Origin: CAZAQV01 sp964487255
Lineage (GTDB): Bacteria > Myxococcota_A > Polyangia > Polyangiales > CAZAQV01
NCBI GenBank assembly: GCA_964487255.1
Contig: CAZAQV010000003.1
Coordinates: forward strand, 248,001-312,000
Length of the DNA stretch: 64,000 bases
Direction: 5' to 3'
The translations under genes were made by a program, and so were the position numbers. Below the pieces are notes generated by a model that saw only the letters and a program-made list of their open reading frames with translations, did not search any database and was not told where the DNA came from. Of this stretch, positions 18,179 through 26,630 are shown one piece after another; position 1 is the first letter of the stretch; each line of letters starts with the position of its first letter.

Positions 18179-18895
18179 ATGTCCCTATTGCAAGCCGAAG
18201 GCGTCACCAAGACCTTTGATCACAATGGTCGTGCGGTAGACGTGCTGCGCGGAGTTGACCTCCGGATCGACGAAGGGGACATGCTTGGTGTTGTTGGCCC
18301 TTCCGGCGCCGGCAAGAGCACGTTACTGCACATACTTGGAACCCTCGAACGCCCGAGCTCGGGCTCGGTCACCTACGACGGCGACGACATTACGAAGTAT
18401 AGCGAAGCGGAGCTGGCCGAGTTTCGCAACCGTACGATCGGCTTCGTATTTCAGTTTCACCATCTGCTACCCGACTTCTCGGCGCTTGAGAACATCATGT
18501 TACCAGGTCGCATCGCTGGTAAGTCCCCAGCGGAGGTCGAGAAGGCAGCAGCCGATCTTCTGGACCAGGTCGGGCTCAGCGATCGGTCTGACCACCGCCC
18601 GGGCGAGCTTTCCGGCGGTGAACAACAGCGGGTTGCGTTGGCTCGTGCCCTCGTGATGAAACCTCGACTGGTGCTTGCGGACGAACCCACGGGCAACCTC
18701 GACTCCGGAACGAGTGAGCAGATCCACGATCTGATGAGTGAACTTAACCGAACGCATCGCGTGACCTTCATGGTCGTCACACACAGCCAAAAACTAGCTG
18801 AACGGATGAGCCGCGTTGTGCACATGCGGGACGGACGCGTCGAAATGGAGCGCGCAGGAACATCTTCGACCCCGGCGTACGCAAAGCAGGGTTGA
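18179..18895 (+). CDS. lolD: lipoprotein-releasing ABC transporter ATP-binding protein
   Basis: 238 residues. It supplies ATP hydrolysis for the Lol permease encoded just upstream. The Walker A GPSGAGKST is at 40-48, the ABC signature LSGGEQQ at 144-150, Walker B LVLADEP at 164-170, and the switch His in VTHSQKLAERM. The subgroup features of the MacB/LolD family are present (VFQFHHLLPDFSALEN). A TAGGAG ribosome site stands 8 nt before the ATG. Together with BamA downstream it forms an envelope-assembly cluster. Confidence 0.95.
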   Translation: MSLLQAEGVTKTFDHNGRAVDVLRGVDLRIDEGDMLGVVGPSGAGKSTLLHILGTLERPSSGSVTYDGDDITKYSEAELAEFRNRTIGFVFQFHHLLPDFSALENIMLPGRIAGKSPAEVEKAAADLLDQVGLSDRSDHRPGELSGGEQQRVALARALVMKPRLVLADEPTGNLDSGTSEQIHDLMSELNRTHRVTFMVVTHSQKLAERMSRVVHMRDGRVEMERAGTSSTPAYAKQG

Positions 18896-18968
18896 CCCTG
18901 CAAAGTGGCGCAGCTATAGCCGCGGCACAATAATCCGGCCTTTTTTATCTGTCATTACGCAAGCTTCC

Positions 18969-21494
18969 ATGTTCTCCGCGCCCAGCTCCCGACTTCATCC
19001 CGCGCTCGTCTCGATCGCGATGCTCGGGCTCGGCTTTGCGGGTAGCGCAAACGTTGTGCGAGCACAGCAACCTGGGGGCCCAGACGCGACGCAAACCATC
19101 TGCGAAGGCAACCGCATTTCTAAGATCCAGGTGGTGGGTAACCTGCGTGTCGCGGCCTCTGATATTCGAACGACCATGGGCTCGCGCCGCGGAGACATCT
19201 GCCGAGACAACCGCGTGCAAGAAGATGCGCGCGCTTTGTGGGACATGCAGTTCTTTGACGACGTGTCCATCGCGGCCGAACAGCGACCTTCAGGCGACAT
19301 CATCCTCATCGTGCGCGTCAAGGAGCGACCGGCAATCGGTGAAATCGCGTACGACGGTACGAGCGAAGTCTCCGACAGCGACCTCGAGGACGACGTCGTC
19401 ACGTTGCGCATAGGCGAAATTCTCTCCTTGCCCGAGCTCGAACGCCAGATCACAAAGATTCGCGACCACTACGCCGATGAAGGACACTACCTCGCGCGGG
19501 TCACGTACAAGCTCGACCCACTTCCCAACAACGAGGTGCGCGTACGCTTCGTCATCAACGAAGGCGCCGAGGTCACCGTGCGCCGCATTCAGTTCGTCGG
19601 CAACAAGCACCTCTCTGACAGCGAGATCGAAGCCTTCATGCGAACGAGCGAAACGGGCTTCTTTTCGTTCTTGTCGTCGAGCAACACGTTCAATCGAAAG
19701 CACTTCGAAGAGGACGTTCAGAGGATACAACTGCTCTACTACGACCGCGGATATCTGACCGTAAACGTCGGCACACCGAGAATCGAGCTTACGCCCGACC
19801 GCCAATACATCGATGTAACGATCCCCATCGTCGAGGGGCCACGCTTCCGCATCGGAAAACTCAAGGTGGCAGAGCTCAGTGACGAGGGAGAGGAAATCGA
19901 ACCCCTCGGGGGGCGCAAAACACTCCGCGAAATGGTGCGGCTTGGACCTGGCGACTGGTTCTCCAGCACCAAGATTCGCGAGGACATCCTCGAGGTCACC
20001 AGGCATTACCGCGACCGCGGCTATGCCCGCGTTCAGATCACACCACGCACCGATTTGCAGATGGGCAGCAAGGGCGAGGACGGCACAAAGAGCAATGGCC
20101 CCGAAGAAAAGGAACCAAAAGTCGACATTACGGTTGAGATTCGGCGCGGGCCTCCGGTCACGATTGAACGCATCAACATCCGGGGCAATAGCAAGACGCG
20201 CGACAAAGTCATTCGCCGAGAGATGCGTGTGGCAGAAGGTGAGCTCTATAACCAGACGCTGGTCGAGAACTCGAAGCGCCAAATTCTGGCGCTGGGCTAC
20301 TTCGAACGCGTCGACTTTTCGGAAGAAACGGGAACGGCTGGCGACCGCCTCGTGATCAACATTGAAGTCGCAGAAAAGCCGACGGGGCAGTTTCAGCTCG
20401 GCGCGGGCTTTTCGTCGATTGAAAGCTTCATCCTGACGGGCCAGGTTCAAGAACAAAACATTTTTGGCCACGGGCAAACGCTCGCCTTGCAACTGCAGCT
20501 ATCGGGCATCCGACAGCTCATCCAGATCAGTTTTGTCGAGCCCTACCTTTTTGACTCGACGTGGACCGGCGTATTCGAGTTCTACAAAACCATCCAGCAG
20601 TTCACGGACTTCGAGCGAGACACAACAGGCGGCGGCCTCACTCTGGGACACCCCGTCCTGCATGAGAACCTGCGGCTGTTCGCGAAGTACAAACTTGAGT
20701 ACGTCGATATCAACGCACGGACTGGCGGCACCTTTTTTGGTAACGCGCAGGGACTCAATATCTTCCAACGCCTACCACTCGACAACTTGTTCAGAGCAGG
20801 CTTTACGTCCTCCGTGAAACTTTCGCTCGTGTGGGATTCGCGTAACAACCGCGTTCTCGCCACCGACGGCGTTCACACCAGTGCCTCAGTCGAAGTCGCT
20901 GACAACTATCTCGGTTCAGAAAATGTATACACACGCTACCGCGCGTTCTTCCGGGCCTACAAGGAACTCTTCGATCCCTTCGTCCTTCGCTTCAATATGG
21001 AATGGGGCTACATCCACTCGCGGCTGGACGCTGGCGTACCGATCTTCGAGCGCTTCCGCCTCGGAGGCATCTTCAATGTTCGCGGTTATGGTTTGAACCA
21101 ACTGGGCCCGCGCATCGGTATCCCGCGCGGTACCGACCCCAACGCTGCCCCCTCTGCCGTCGGCGTACCTATCGGCGGCAACATGCAGCTGTATTACAAC
21201 CTTGAACTCGAGTTTGCGATTGTCGACGAGGTTGGCATTCGGGGCGTGTTCTTCCTGGACGGCGGCAACGCGTGGAACATGGAGGATGCGCTGGCGATCC
21301 CGGCCGACCTCAATGACGATACGACCGACCCACGGAACGGTTTCGACCCACTTACTCTCAGGCATTCGGTCGGCCTGGGAATTCGCTGGATCTCCCCGAT
21401 GGGCCCGCTGCGCTTCGAACTGGGCTTCCCACTCAATCCGCGTGCCTACGAAGACAGCTCGGACTTTCAGTTCACGATCGGCTACCCGTTCTGA
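18969..21494 (+). CDS. bamA: outer membrane protein assembly factor BamA
   Basis: 841 residues from the ATG at 18969, chosen because a signal peptide follows (MFSAPSSRLHPALVSIAMLGLGFAGS, cleaved near VRAQQ). BamA folds and inserts beta-barrel proteins into the outer membrane. Five POTRA repeats fill about residues 45-460, with recognisable openings such as ISKIQVVGNLRVAASDI and VRRIQFVGNKHLSDSEI. The C-terminal 16-strand barrel includes FRLGGIFNVRGYG, the conserved VRGF/Y lock motif, and ends with phenylalanine (FTIGYPF) as barrel-assembly signal. The fourth POTRA contains a charged insertion (KGEDGTKSNGPEEKEPK). Neighbours LolC/E, LolD and Skp fit the same pathway. Confidence 0.96.
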   Translation: MFSAPSSRLHPALVSIAMLGLGFAGSANVVRAQQPGGPDATQTICEGNRISKIQVVGNLRVAASDIRTTMGSRRGDICRDNRVQEDARALWDMQFFDDVSIAAEQRPSGDIILIVRVKERPAIGEIAYDGTSEVSDSDLEDDVVTLRIGEILSLPELERQITKIRDHYADEGHYLARVTYKLDPLPNNEVRVRFVINEGAEVTVRRIQFVGNKHLSDSEIEAFMRTSETGFFSFLSSSNTFNRKHFEEDVQRIQLLYYDRGYLTVNVGTPRIELTPDRQYIDVTIPIVEGPRFRIGKLKVAELSDEGEEIEPLGGRKTLREMVRLGPGDWFSSTKIREDILEVTRHYRDRGYARVQITPRTDLQMGSKGEDGTKSNGPEEKEPKVDITVEIRRGPPVTIERINIRGNSKTRDKVIRREMRVAEGELYNQTLVENSKRQILALGYFERVDFSEETGTAGDRLVINIEVAEKPTGQFQLGAGFSSIESFILTGQVQEQNIFGHGQTLALQLQLSGIRQLIQISFVEPYLFDSTWTGVFEFYKTIQQFTDFERDTTGGGLTLGHPVLHENLRLFAKYKLEYVDINARTGGTFFGNAQGLNIFQRLPLDNLFRAGFTSSVKLSLVWDSRNNRVLATDGVHTSASVEVADNYLGSENVYTRYRAFFRAYKELFDPFVLRFNMEWGYIHSRLDAGVPIFERFRLGGIFNVRGYGLNQLGPRIGIPRGTDPNAAPSAVGVPIGGNMQLYYNLELEFAIVDEVGIRGVFFLDGGNAWNMEDALAIPADLNDDTTDPRNGFDPLTLRHSVGLGIRWISPMGPLRFELGFPLNPRAYEDSSDFQFTIGYPF

Positions 21495-21500
21495 GCTTGT

Positions 21501-21583
21501 TGGCTCTTCACGGCTCCACTTCAAAACCATCGATTTGCAACTAGCAAATCGGGTTTCTCGGGCTTCGCACGCTCATCGCAACC
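21501..21583 (-). repeat. TANNW-loop hairpin repeat, copy downstream of bamA
   Basis: On the reverse strand the core is CGATTTGC TAGTT GCAAATCG (21551-21531), enclosed by GAAACC and GGTTTT. The ends read GCGATGAGCGTGCGAAGCCC and GCCGTGAAGAGCCAACA. The copy at 46035-46111 has nearly the same ends but a different, still paired, core. This spacer (21495-21797, 303 bp) holds no gene. Confidence 0.7.
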
Positions 21584-21700
21584 ATCCCGCAGCGTAGCAA
21601 ATCGCGTTGCTTGGGCTCCGCCTCGGGCTTCGCACGCTCATCGCAACCATCCCGCAGCGTAGCAAATCGCGTTGCTTGGGCTCCGCCTCGGGCTTCGCAC
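21560..21700. repeat. 65-bp tandem duplication (2.2 copies)
   Basis: The segment 21560-21624 is repeated identically at 21625-21689, and the first 11 bases appear a third time at 21690-21700. Each unit contains the GCGATGAGCG end (reverse strand) and half of a TANNW-loop core, so it is built from pieces of the repeat element just before it. After it, 21701-21797 shows only the leader of the Skp gene. Confidence 0.9.
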
Positions 21701-21797
21701 TGAATGCGAACCTGTACCGAGCGTCTCAGGGACTAAGTCCGGCGAATAACTTGACCCTCTCAGTGGTTGCGCTAGGCCTCCCGAAAGGATTTACCCA

Positions 21798-22334
21798 ATG
21801 ATTGCAAGATTTGCCCTTCCCGCTCTCCTCTTTTTCGCCAGCACGCTCTCTCAGGCCGCGTTCGTGACCAGTGCATCGGCTCAGCTCAAGGTTGCTGTCG
21901 TCGACCTCCAACGCGCGCTGAACGAAACCCAGGACGGTAAGAAAGCGAAGACGCAACTCAAAGGCCTTTTCAAAAAGCGCCAAGTCGCGCTCGACAAGAA
22001 ACAAGAGGACCTCAAGAAGATGAAGGAAGGCATCGAAAAGCAGAAGGACGTACTCAGCAAAGACGTGCTTCGGCAAAAGCTTGAGTCTTACCAGAAGTCT
22101 CTCGTGCAGCTTCAGACTTCCTACGTCGAGTACCAAAAAGAGCTCGCACAAAAAGAAGCACAGTTGACGAAGGGCATCATCGACCGGATGCAACGCATCG
22201 TCAAAAGCATCGCTCAAAAGGACGGCTACTCGTTCGTGGTCGAGCGCAATGAAGGTGGCGTCGTTTGGGCGAAAAGTAACATCGACATCACGGACGACGT
22301 GATCCAACGCTACAACAAGGGCGAAGGCAAGTAG
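21798..22334 (+). CDS. periplasmic chaperone Skp/OmpH family
   Basis: 178 residues with a signal peptide (cleaved near ASAQLKV). Mature protein: a short beta segment LKVAVVDLQRALNETQDGKKA, a long Lys/Glu/Gln-rich coiled coil (about 55-135, the tentacles that clasp unfolded barrels), and the return strand YSFVVERNEGGVVWAKSNIDITDDVIQRYN. Skp carries outer membrane proteins across the periplasm to BamA, the preceding gene. An AGGA ribosome site sits 8 nt before the ATG. The 303-bp spacer upstream suggests its own promoter or partial uncoupling from bamA. Confidence 0.93.
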   Translation: MIARFALPALLFFASTLSQAAFVTSASAQLKVAVVDLQRALNETQDGKKAKTQLKGLFKKRQVALDKKQEDLKKMKEGIEKQKDVLSKDVLRQKLESYQKSLVQLQTSYVEYQKELAQKEAQLTKGIIDRMQRIVKSIAQKDGYSFVVERNEGGVVWAKSNIDITDDVIQRYNKGEGK

Positions 22335-22386
22335 TCGTCACTCATCGTGCTGGCGTTCGCTCGCTACGGGCGGTATGGAAGTGGCA

Positions 22387-23796
22387 ATGCGTCTAGCGAC
22401 ACTCAGCTTGCTGGTTCTCGTCGCAATTGGAGCATGCGCACAGAGCGCCCAAGCGCAGGAGCACGCGGCTAGCAACAAGCGCTACGACCTCGCGACACTC
22501 ACCCAAAAGGCGCTCGACCACTACCCAGGCTTGCGCGCTCGCGGCGCCGCCCTCGACGCCGCAGAGGCGCAGCTCAACGAGGCGCGATACTCACCGTTTT
22601 TTCGCTTTGAAGTCGAGGGTGGCGTCGGTGTGGCCCCCGAGGTGACGGGTAGCCCCATTTACAGTCGGGACGACCAGTTTCCAGTGGATAGTGGTTGGCA
22701 ACCCGTATACCGCATCGGCCTCAGCGGGGCCGTGCCGCTCTGGACCTTTGGCAAGCTGTCGAGCCTCCGAGATGCGGCCCAAGCCGGCGTTGATGCGGCC
22801 CAGGCCGAGCGCTCGCTGAGCGTGAACCGTCTGCGTCGTGACGTGCGACGCACGTACTACGGCCTGGCGGCGGCGCTCGACACGCTGTTCTTGCTTGAGG
22901 AGGGCCGAAAAAAGCTCGCCGAGGCGGAGGCCAAGCTTGAACAGGCGCTCGCGGAGCAAGAGGAGAACGACGAAGTTGAGGCGTCGGACCCGCCATCCGT
23001 CAAACCGAGCGATCGCTATCGTCTCACCATGGCGCTTGCCGAACTCGACACCGCTCATGCACAAGCCAAGCGCGCAGAGGAGAGCGCACGACGCGCGCTT
23101 GAGCTGTTGACCGGCGTGTCGAAAGTGCGCATCCCGGAGTGCCCACTCGAAGCCATCGAGACCCCTCCACTGGCGCAAGCCGAAGCGCAAGCCAAGGCGC
23201 TTGAGAGTCGGCCCGAATTCCAACAGTTGGACGCCGCAAAAGCGGCACGAGCAGCCCAGCGCAATGCGGCGCAGGCCGCATTTTTTCCCGATTTGGCGTT
23301 GGCCTTGTGGACGGACTACAGCTACGGGCCCGGCATCACCGACCAGAACAATCCGTTCATTCGCGATCCCGCAAACTACTTTTCCATCGGCGCGGCGGTC
23401 GTCGCGAAGTGGAGCCTCGACCTCGCGGGTCATATGACGCGCCTCGAACGCGCCCAAGCGCAACAGGTCGAACTCGCGGCCCAAAAAGAGGAAGCAGCAA
23501 TCGGTATTCAACTCGCTGCCACGGACGCTCACGCAGCGGTCACAGAGAGCAGCGCACGCGTCAAGACTTGGACCAACGCTGCCAAGGAAGCCCGCAAGTG
23601 GTTCGTGGCTTCCACGCAAGCGTACGACCTGGGCACTCTCGAGGCTCGAGAACTGCTCGACGCCGCAAAAGCCTACTTCAATGCGCGGGGCGCCCAGATC
23701 CTGTCGATCAAGGACCACAACACTCGCGTCGCAACGTTAGTGTATGAAACTGCTCAAGAAACATCGGTTTCGACATGGGAGGTCAAGTGTGATTGA
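22387..23796 (+). CDS. TolC family outer membrane protein
   Basis: 469 residues from ATG 22387 (GGAAG 5 nt upstream); an in-frame ATG at 22375 is the alternative. A signal peptide precedes AQAQEHAA. The body is a duplicated alpha-helical/beta outer membrane efflux fold: helices rich in Ala/Glu (LDAAEAQLNEAR, AQAGVDAAQAERSL), short strands such as PVYRIGLSGAVPLW, then the second repeat ending LLDAAKAYFNARGAQILSIKDHNTRVA. TolC proteins form trimeric outer membrane channels for type I secretion or efflux. No inner-membrane pump lies nearby, so the partner is unknown. It overlaps no gene but ends close to MlaC. Confidence 0.88.
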   Translation: MRLATLSLLVLVAIGACAQSAQAQEHAASNKRYDLATLTQKALDHYPGLRARGAALDAAEAQLNEARYSPFFRFEVEGGVGVAPEVTGSPIYSRDDQFPVDSGWQPVYRIGLSGAVPLWTFGKLSSLRDAAQAGVDAAQAERSLSVNRLRRDVRRTYYGLAAALDTLFLLEEGRKKLAEAEAKLEQALAEQEENDEVEASDPPSVKPSDRYRLTMALAELDTAHAQAKRAEESARRALELLTGVSKVRIPECPLEAIETPPLAQAEAQAKALESRPEFQQLDAAKAARAAQRNAAQAAFFPDLALALWTDYSYGPGITDQNNPFIRDPANYFSIGAAVVAKWSLDLAGHMTRLERAQAQQVELAAQKEEAAIGIQLAATDAHAAVTESSARVKTWTNAAKEARKWFVASTQAYDLGTLEARELLDAAKAYFNARGAQILSIKDHNTRVATLVYETAQETSVSTWEVKCD

Positions 23797-23821
23797 ACAA
23801 ATGCCCGCCAGGGCTCGTCTC

Positions 23822-24412
23822 ATGGCTATGCGAACCATCGCACCGCTCACGCTCGCGGCCTTGCTCTTCTCTTTACCGGGCTGGGCAGGCGCACAGGACG
23901 CCACCAAGTTCATCGAAAAGAAGCACGATGAGGTCGCCACGATTCTCGCCGCCAAGAAGGTGGATGGCGACAAGCTCAGCAAAGCGCTCGACGGGTTGCT
24001 CGACTACGACACCATCGCCAAAGACGCCCTAGGCAGCGAATGGGACAAGCGCTCGAGCAAGGAACGGCAGGCCTTCACCGAACGCCTCAAACGTCTCATT
24101 GAAAGTAACTACAAGAAAAACGTCCGGACGACCGCCGACTACAAGATCGAGTATGGCGAGCAAGTCGAAAAGAAAGGCCGAACCGTGGTCCCCACAACGG
24201 CGCGCTCAAAGCGAAAGCGACGCGCACCGGCGGTCGAGGTCGTCTACTGGCTTGAAGCTCGAAACGGCTCGTTCGCCGTCGTCGACGTGGAGACCGACGG
24301 CGTCGGACTGGTCAGCACATATCGCCGCCAATTCCGCAAGATCTTACGAAAAGATGGCTGGCAGGGTCTGATTGCACGCATGGATGAGCGTTTGAGCGCC
24401 GAGAACTCCTGA
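23822..24412 (+). CDS. MlaC-like periplasmic phospholipid-binding protein
   Basis: 196 residues from ATG 23822 (AGGG 8 nt before); ATG 23801 is also possible. Signal peptide MAMRTIAPLTLAALLFSLPGWAGAQ. The mature part matches the Ttg2D/MlaC family: DYDTIAKDALGSEWDKRSSKERQAFTERLKRLIESNY (split by type of helix), then a beta-sheet YKIEYGEQVEKKGRTVV, YWLEARNGSFAVVDVETDGVGLV and the end TYRRQFRKILRKDGWQGLIARM. MlaC ferries phospholipids between the outer-membrane MlaA complex and the inner-membrane MlaFEDB pump. No mla transporter genes are nearby, so it is an orphan here, in line with the envelope-assembly genes before it. Confidence 0.88.
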   Translation: MAMRTIAPLTLAALLFSLPGWAGAQDATKFIEKKHDEVATILAAKKVDGDKLSKALDGLLDYDTIAKDALGSEWDKRSSKERQAFTERLKRLIESNYKKNVRTTADYKIEYGEQVEKKGRTVVPTTARSKRKRRAPAVEVVYWLEARNGSFAVVDVETDGVGLVSTYRRQFRKILRKDGWQGLIARMDERLSAENS

Positions 24413-24476
24413 GCGCTCACTTTGCCAGCGATCTCGGCGTGACTTGCCCAGGGATGCGGGCTAGCTTCGCGGCCAA

Positions 24477-24992
24477 ATGCGACTGTATTCAGGAAAAATA
24501 CCGACCATTGCCGACGAATGTGTCGAAGCGCTTATCTCGCGCAACATGATCGAAGCCGAGCAGCCCCAGGAGGTGAAGCTCGACCTTGAGGCGGTCATGA
24601 AAGAGTACTCGCGCCTTGAACGCGATGTGGTTAACGAAGCAAAGAATCGCATGGAGCGACACAAACTTGGCTACGGCCACTTGGGCAAAATGAAATCGCA
24701 AGTTGCCAAGGAGCGCGGAGCTCCGGCCCAGGATGAAGTCATCGCCTACCTGCTCGACCAAATGCAGAACATGCTCTTCCACAGCAACAATGTCGATGAG
24801 GTCTTCGCGGACGACGTCGAGATTCGCAAGACGCTCAAGCCAATCCTGGAAAAGAACATGGATGTCGAGTCCGAACTTGACCGCGAAGTCCGCTCCAAGA
24901 TCAAGAACCTCGAAGAGGGGACCGCTAGTTTCGAAATCGAGTACCAGCGCATGATGGAACAGATGAAGCGCAAAAAAGGACTCGAGTCTTGA
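24477..24992 (+). CDS. DUF507 family protein
   Basis: 171 residues, starting MRLYSGKIPTIADECVEALI, the hallmark of DUF507, a family of unknown function found in delta-proteobacteria and relatives. The protein is helical and strongly charged, with no signal peptide or membrane segment, so it is likely cytoplasmic. DUF507 often occurs as two tandem modules; here one polypeptide appears to contain both (second module near QDEVIAYLLDQMQNMLFHSNNVDEVFADD). It lies between the mlaC-like gene and yicC on the same strand and is separated from yicC by a hairpin repeat. Confidence 0.85.
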   Translation: MRLYSGKIPTIADECVEALISRNMIEAEQPQEVKLDLEAVMKEYSRLERDVVNEAKNRMERHKLGYGHLGKMKSQVAKERGAPAQDEVIAYLLDQMQNMLFHSNNVDEVFADDVEIRKTLKPILEKNMDVESELDREVRSKIKNLEEGTASFEIEYQRMMEQMKRKKGLES

Positions 24993-25013
24993 ACACGAAG
25001 AGCCGGGAATCCT

Positions 25014-25102
25014 GCGATGAGCGGTGTTTGAAGGAGAACGCGATGTGCTACCTGCACATCGATCGTTGGGGACAAACCCTAGCGAAGAGTTAGAAATAGA
25101 GC
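25014..25102 (+). repeat. TANNW-loop hairpin repeat, copy abutting the yicC start
   Basis: The core is CGATGTGC TACCT GCACATCG (25041-25061), with outer arm GTTTG pairing CAAAC and inner arm GAACG facing CGTTG. The right end (CCCTAGCGAAGAGTTAGAAA) leads straight to the ATG of yicC. Outside the core it is almost identical to the copy at 55455. Confidence 0.8.
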
Positions 25103-25975
25103 ATGGAGAGCATGACCGGCTACGGCTCGGCAGCCGCCACGAAACTCGGCTACGAAGCGCGTGTGGAAGTGCGAGTCGTCAACCACAAGCAAATCGATGT
25201 CCGCGTTCGCGGTTACGGGCTTTCTTCGCAGACGCAGGCAACGATCGACGCCATGTGCCGGGAGCGCTTGGGCCGAGGACGGGTCGAGATCAACGTGCAG
25301 GTTTCGCAACTCGAACCGAGCGCCGACGATGTCATCGACACCGAGCACGCAAAGGTCGTTTGGAAGGCCCTGCGTGAGCTCAGCGACGAACTCGGCTCGC
25401 CTCCGCCCACACTCGACACCCTGCTGCGTGTGCCAGGGCTGCTTGTCACATCCGCGAGCGACGAAAGCCAACGCTCGCAGTCCGCGGCCATCGAAGAGGC
25501 GCTCGACAAGGCGCTAAGCGTAACTTGGAGCATGCGACAAACGGAAGGTGCGGCGCTTGAGCGGGACATGCGCTCGCGGCTTGCCACGCTGCGTGCGGGT
25601 TTGAATGCCATCGAGAGCGCCGCGCCGACGATGAGCGAACACTTTCGGGATGCGCTTACGCGTCGCGTCCAATCGCTTGCGCCGGAAGGACAAGACCTGG
25701 ATCCCGAGCGGCTTGAGCGCGAGGTCGTGCTGTTTGCCGCGCGCGCAGACGTCACCGAGGAAACGGTGCGGCTGCACAGCCACCTAGCTCAGCTCAAATC
25801 GCTCTTTTCCGAAAGCGATCCCGTAGGCAAACGAATCGATTTTTTGCTGCAAGAGATCTCACGGGAGGTCAATACGATCGCCTCCAAAGTCAGCGACGCT
25901 TCGATAGCTCAGACCGTAGTCGAAATGAAAAGCGAAGTTGCCCGTCTTCGCGAACAAGCCCTCAACATCCTCTAG
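25103..25975 (+). CDS. yicC: YicC/YloC family endoribonuclease
   Basis: 290 residues. It begins MESMTGYGSA, as nearly all YicC proteins do, with RVVNHKQIDVRVRGYG following. The C-terminal block is LHSHLAQLKSLF, then DPVGKRIDFLLQEISREVNTIASK and ending KSEVARLREQALNIL, the conserved acidic region of the family. In Escherichia coli YicC promotes decay of a small RNA, so the family is treated as RNases. It directly precedes gmk by 6 bp, a gene pair conserved across many bacteria. Its leader is made entirely of a hairpin repeat, and no strong ribosome site is visible. Confidence 0.93.
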   Translation: MESMTGYGSAAATKLGYEARVEVRVVNHKQIDVRVRGYGLSSQTQATIDAMCRERLGRGRVEINVQVSQLEPSADDVIDTEHAKVVWKALRELSDELGSPPPTLDTLLRVPGLLVTSASDESQRSQSAAIEEALDKALSVTWSMRQTEGAALERDMRSRLATLRAGLNAIESAAPTMSEHFRDALTRRVQSLAPEGQDLDPERLEREVVLFAARADVTEETVRLHSHLAQLKSLFSESDPVGKRIDFLLQEISREVNTIASKVSDASIAQTVVEMKSEVARLREQALNIL

Positions 25976-25981
25976 CGCCGC

Positions 25982-26626
25982 ATGGTAAGCTTACCGGCCA
26001 CCATGCAAGACTTGCTGCTACTCATCGTATCGTCGCCATCCGGGGCGGGCAAGACGACGCTGACGCGAAAACTGCTGCATGCCGACCCGAGTTTCATGTT
26101 TTCGGTGTCGCACACCACGCGCCGGCCACGAAGCGGCGAAGTCGACGGGCAGGACTACCACTTCACCGACAAGCGCACCTTTCGCAAGATGATCAACGAC
26201 GGCGCATTCGCGGAATGGGCCGAGGTGCATGGCAACTATTACGGCACCAGTCTTGGCGAACTGGAGCGCGCACGAAACGAAGGCAAGAGCGTCATCGTAT
26301 TCGACGTCGACTACCAGGGCGCGCGCCAGATCAAGGCCAAGCTTCCCGAAGCCGTGGGCGTGTTTATCCTGCCACCCTCGATGGACGCCCTCAAAGAGCG
26401 GCTACGAACCCGGGGAACGGACAGCGACGATGTCATCGCAAGACGCTTTGAAAAAGCGAAGCACGAAATCGAGCACTACCTGTTCTTCGACTACCTCATC
26501 ATCAACGACCAAGTCGAAGAGGCCGCCGCTCGTCTCCATGGCATCGTCTATGCCGAACGTAGCCGCCGCGCCCTGCACGCCGAGGCTGCCGAAAGCCTCC
26601 TGCAAACCGGCTCAATCTCTGAGTAG
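25982..26626 (+). CDS. gmk: guanylate kinase
   Basis: 214 residues from ATG 25982; an ATG at 26003 (MQDLLL) fits the family start better and lacks only seven residues. It phosphorylates GMP to GDP with ATP. The P-loop SSPSGAGKTT is intact, followed by the GMP-binding segment SHTTRRPRSGEVDGQDYHF and the lid region RTRGTDSDDVIARRFEKAKHEI. The 3' end lies 4 bp from the convergent radA stop. Coupling with yicC is normal. Confidence 0.97.
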   Translation: MVSLPATMQDLLLLIVSSPSGAGKTTLTRKLLHADPSFMFSVSHTTRRPRSGEVDGQDYHFTDKRTFRKMINDGAFAEWAEVHGNYYGTSLGELERARNEGKSVIVFDVDYQGARQIKAKLPEAVGVFILPPSMDALKERLRTRGTDSDDVIARRFEKAKHEIEHYLFFDYLIINDQVEEAAARLHGIVYAERSRRALHAEAAESLLQTGSISE

Positions 26627-26630
26627 TAGA

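Noticed and set aside
18930..18960. GC-rich stretch and T6 run before bamA as a terminator
   Set aside because: No convincing stem precedes the T-run, and bamA follows in the same direction within 30 bases.
19290..20492. Long open frame antisense to bamA (about 400 codons)
   Set aside because: It mirrors bamA codons in a GC-rich genome. The protein has no recognisable motif, no ribosome site, and the bamA frame is certain. Similar antisense frames at 22591-23718, 30363-31670, 48069-49373 and 11437-12810 are rejected for the same reason.
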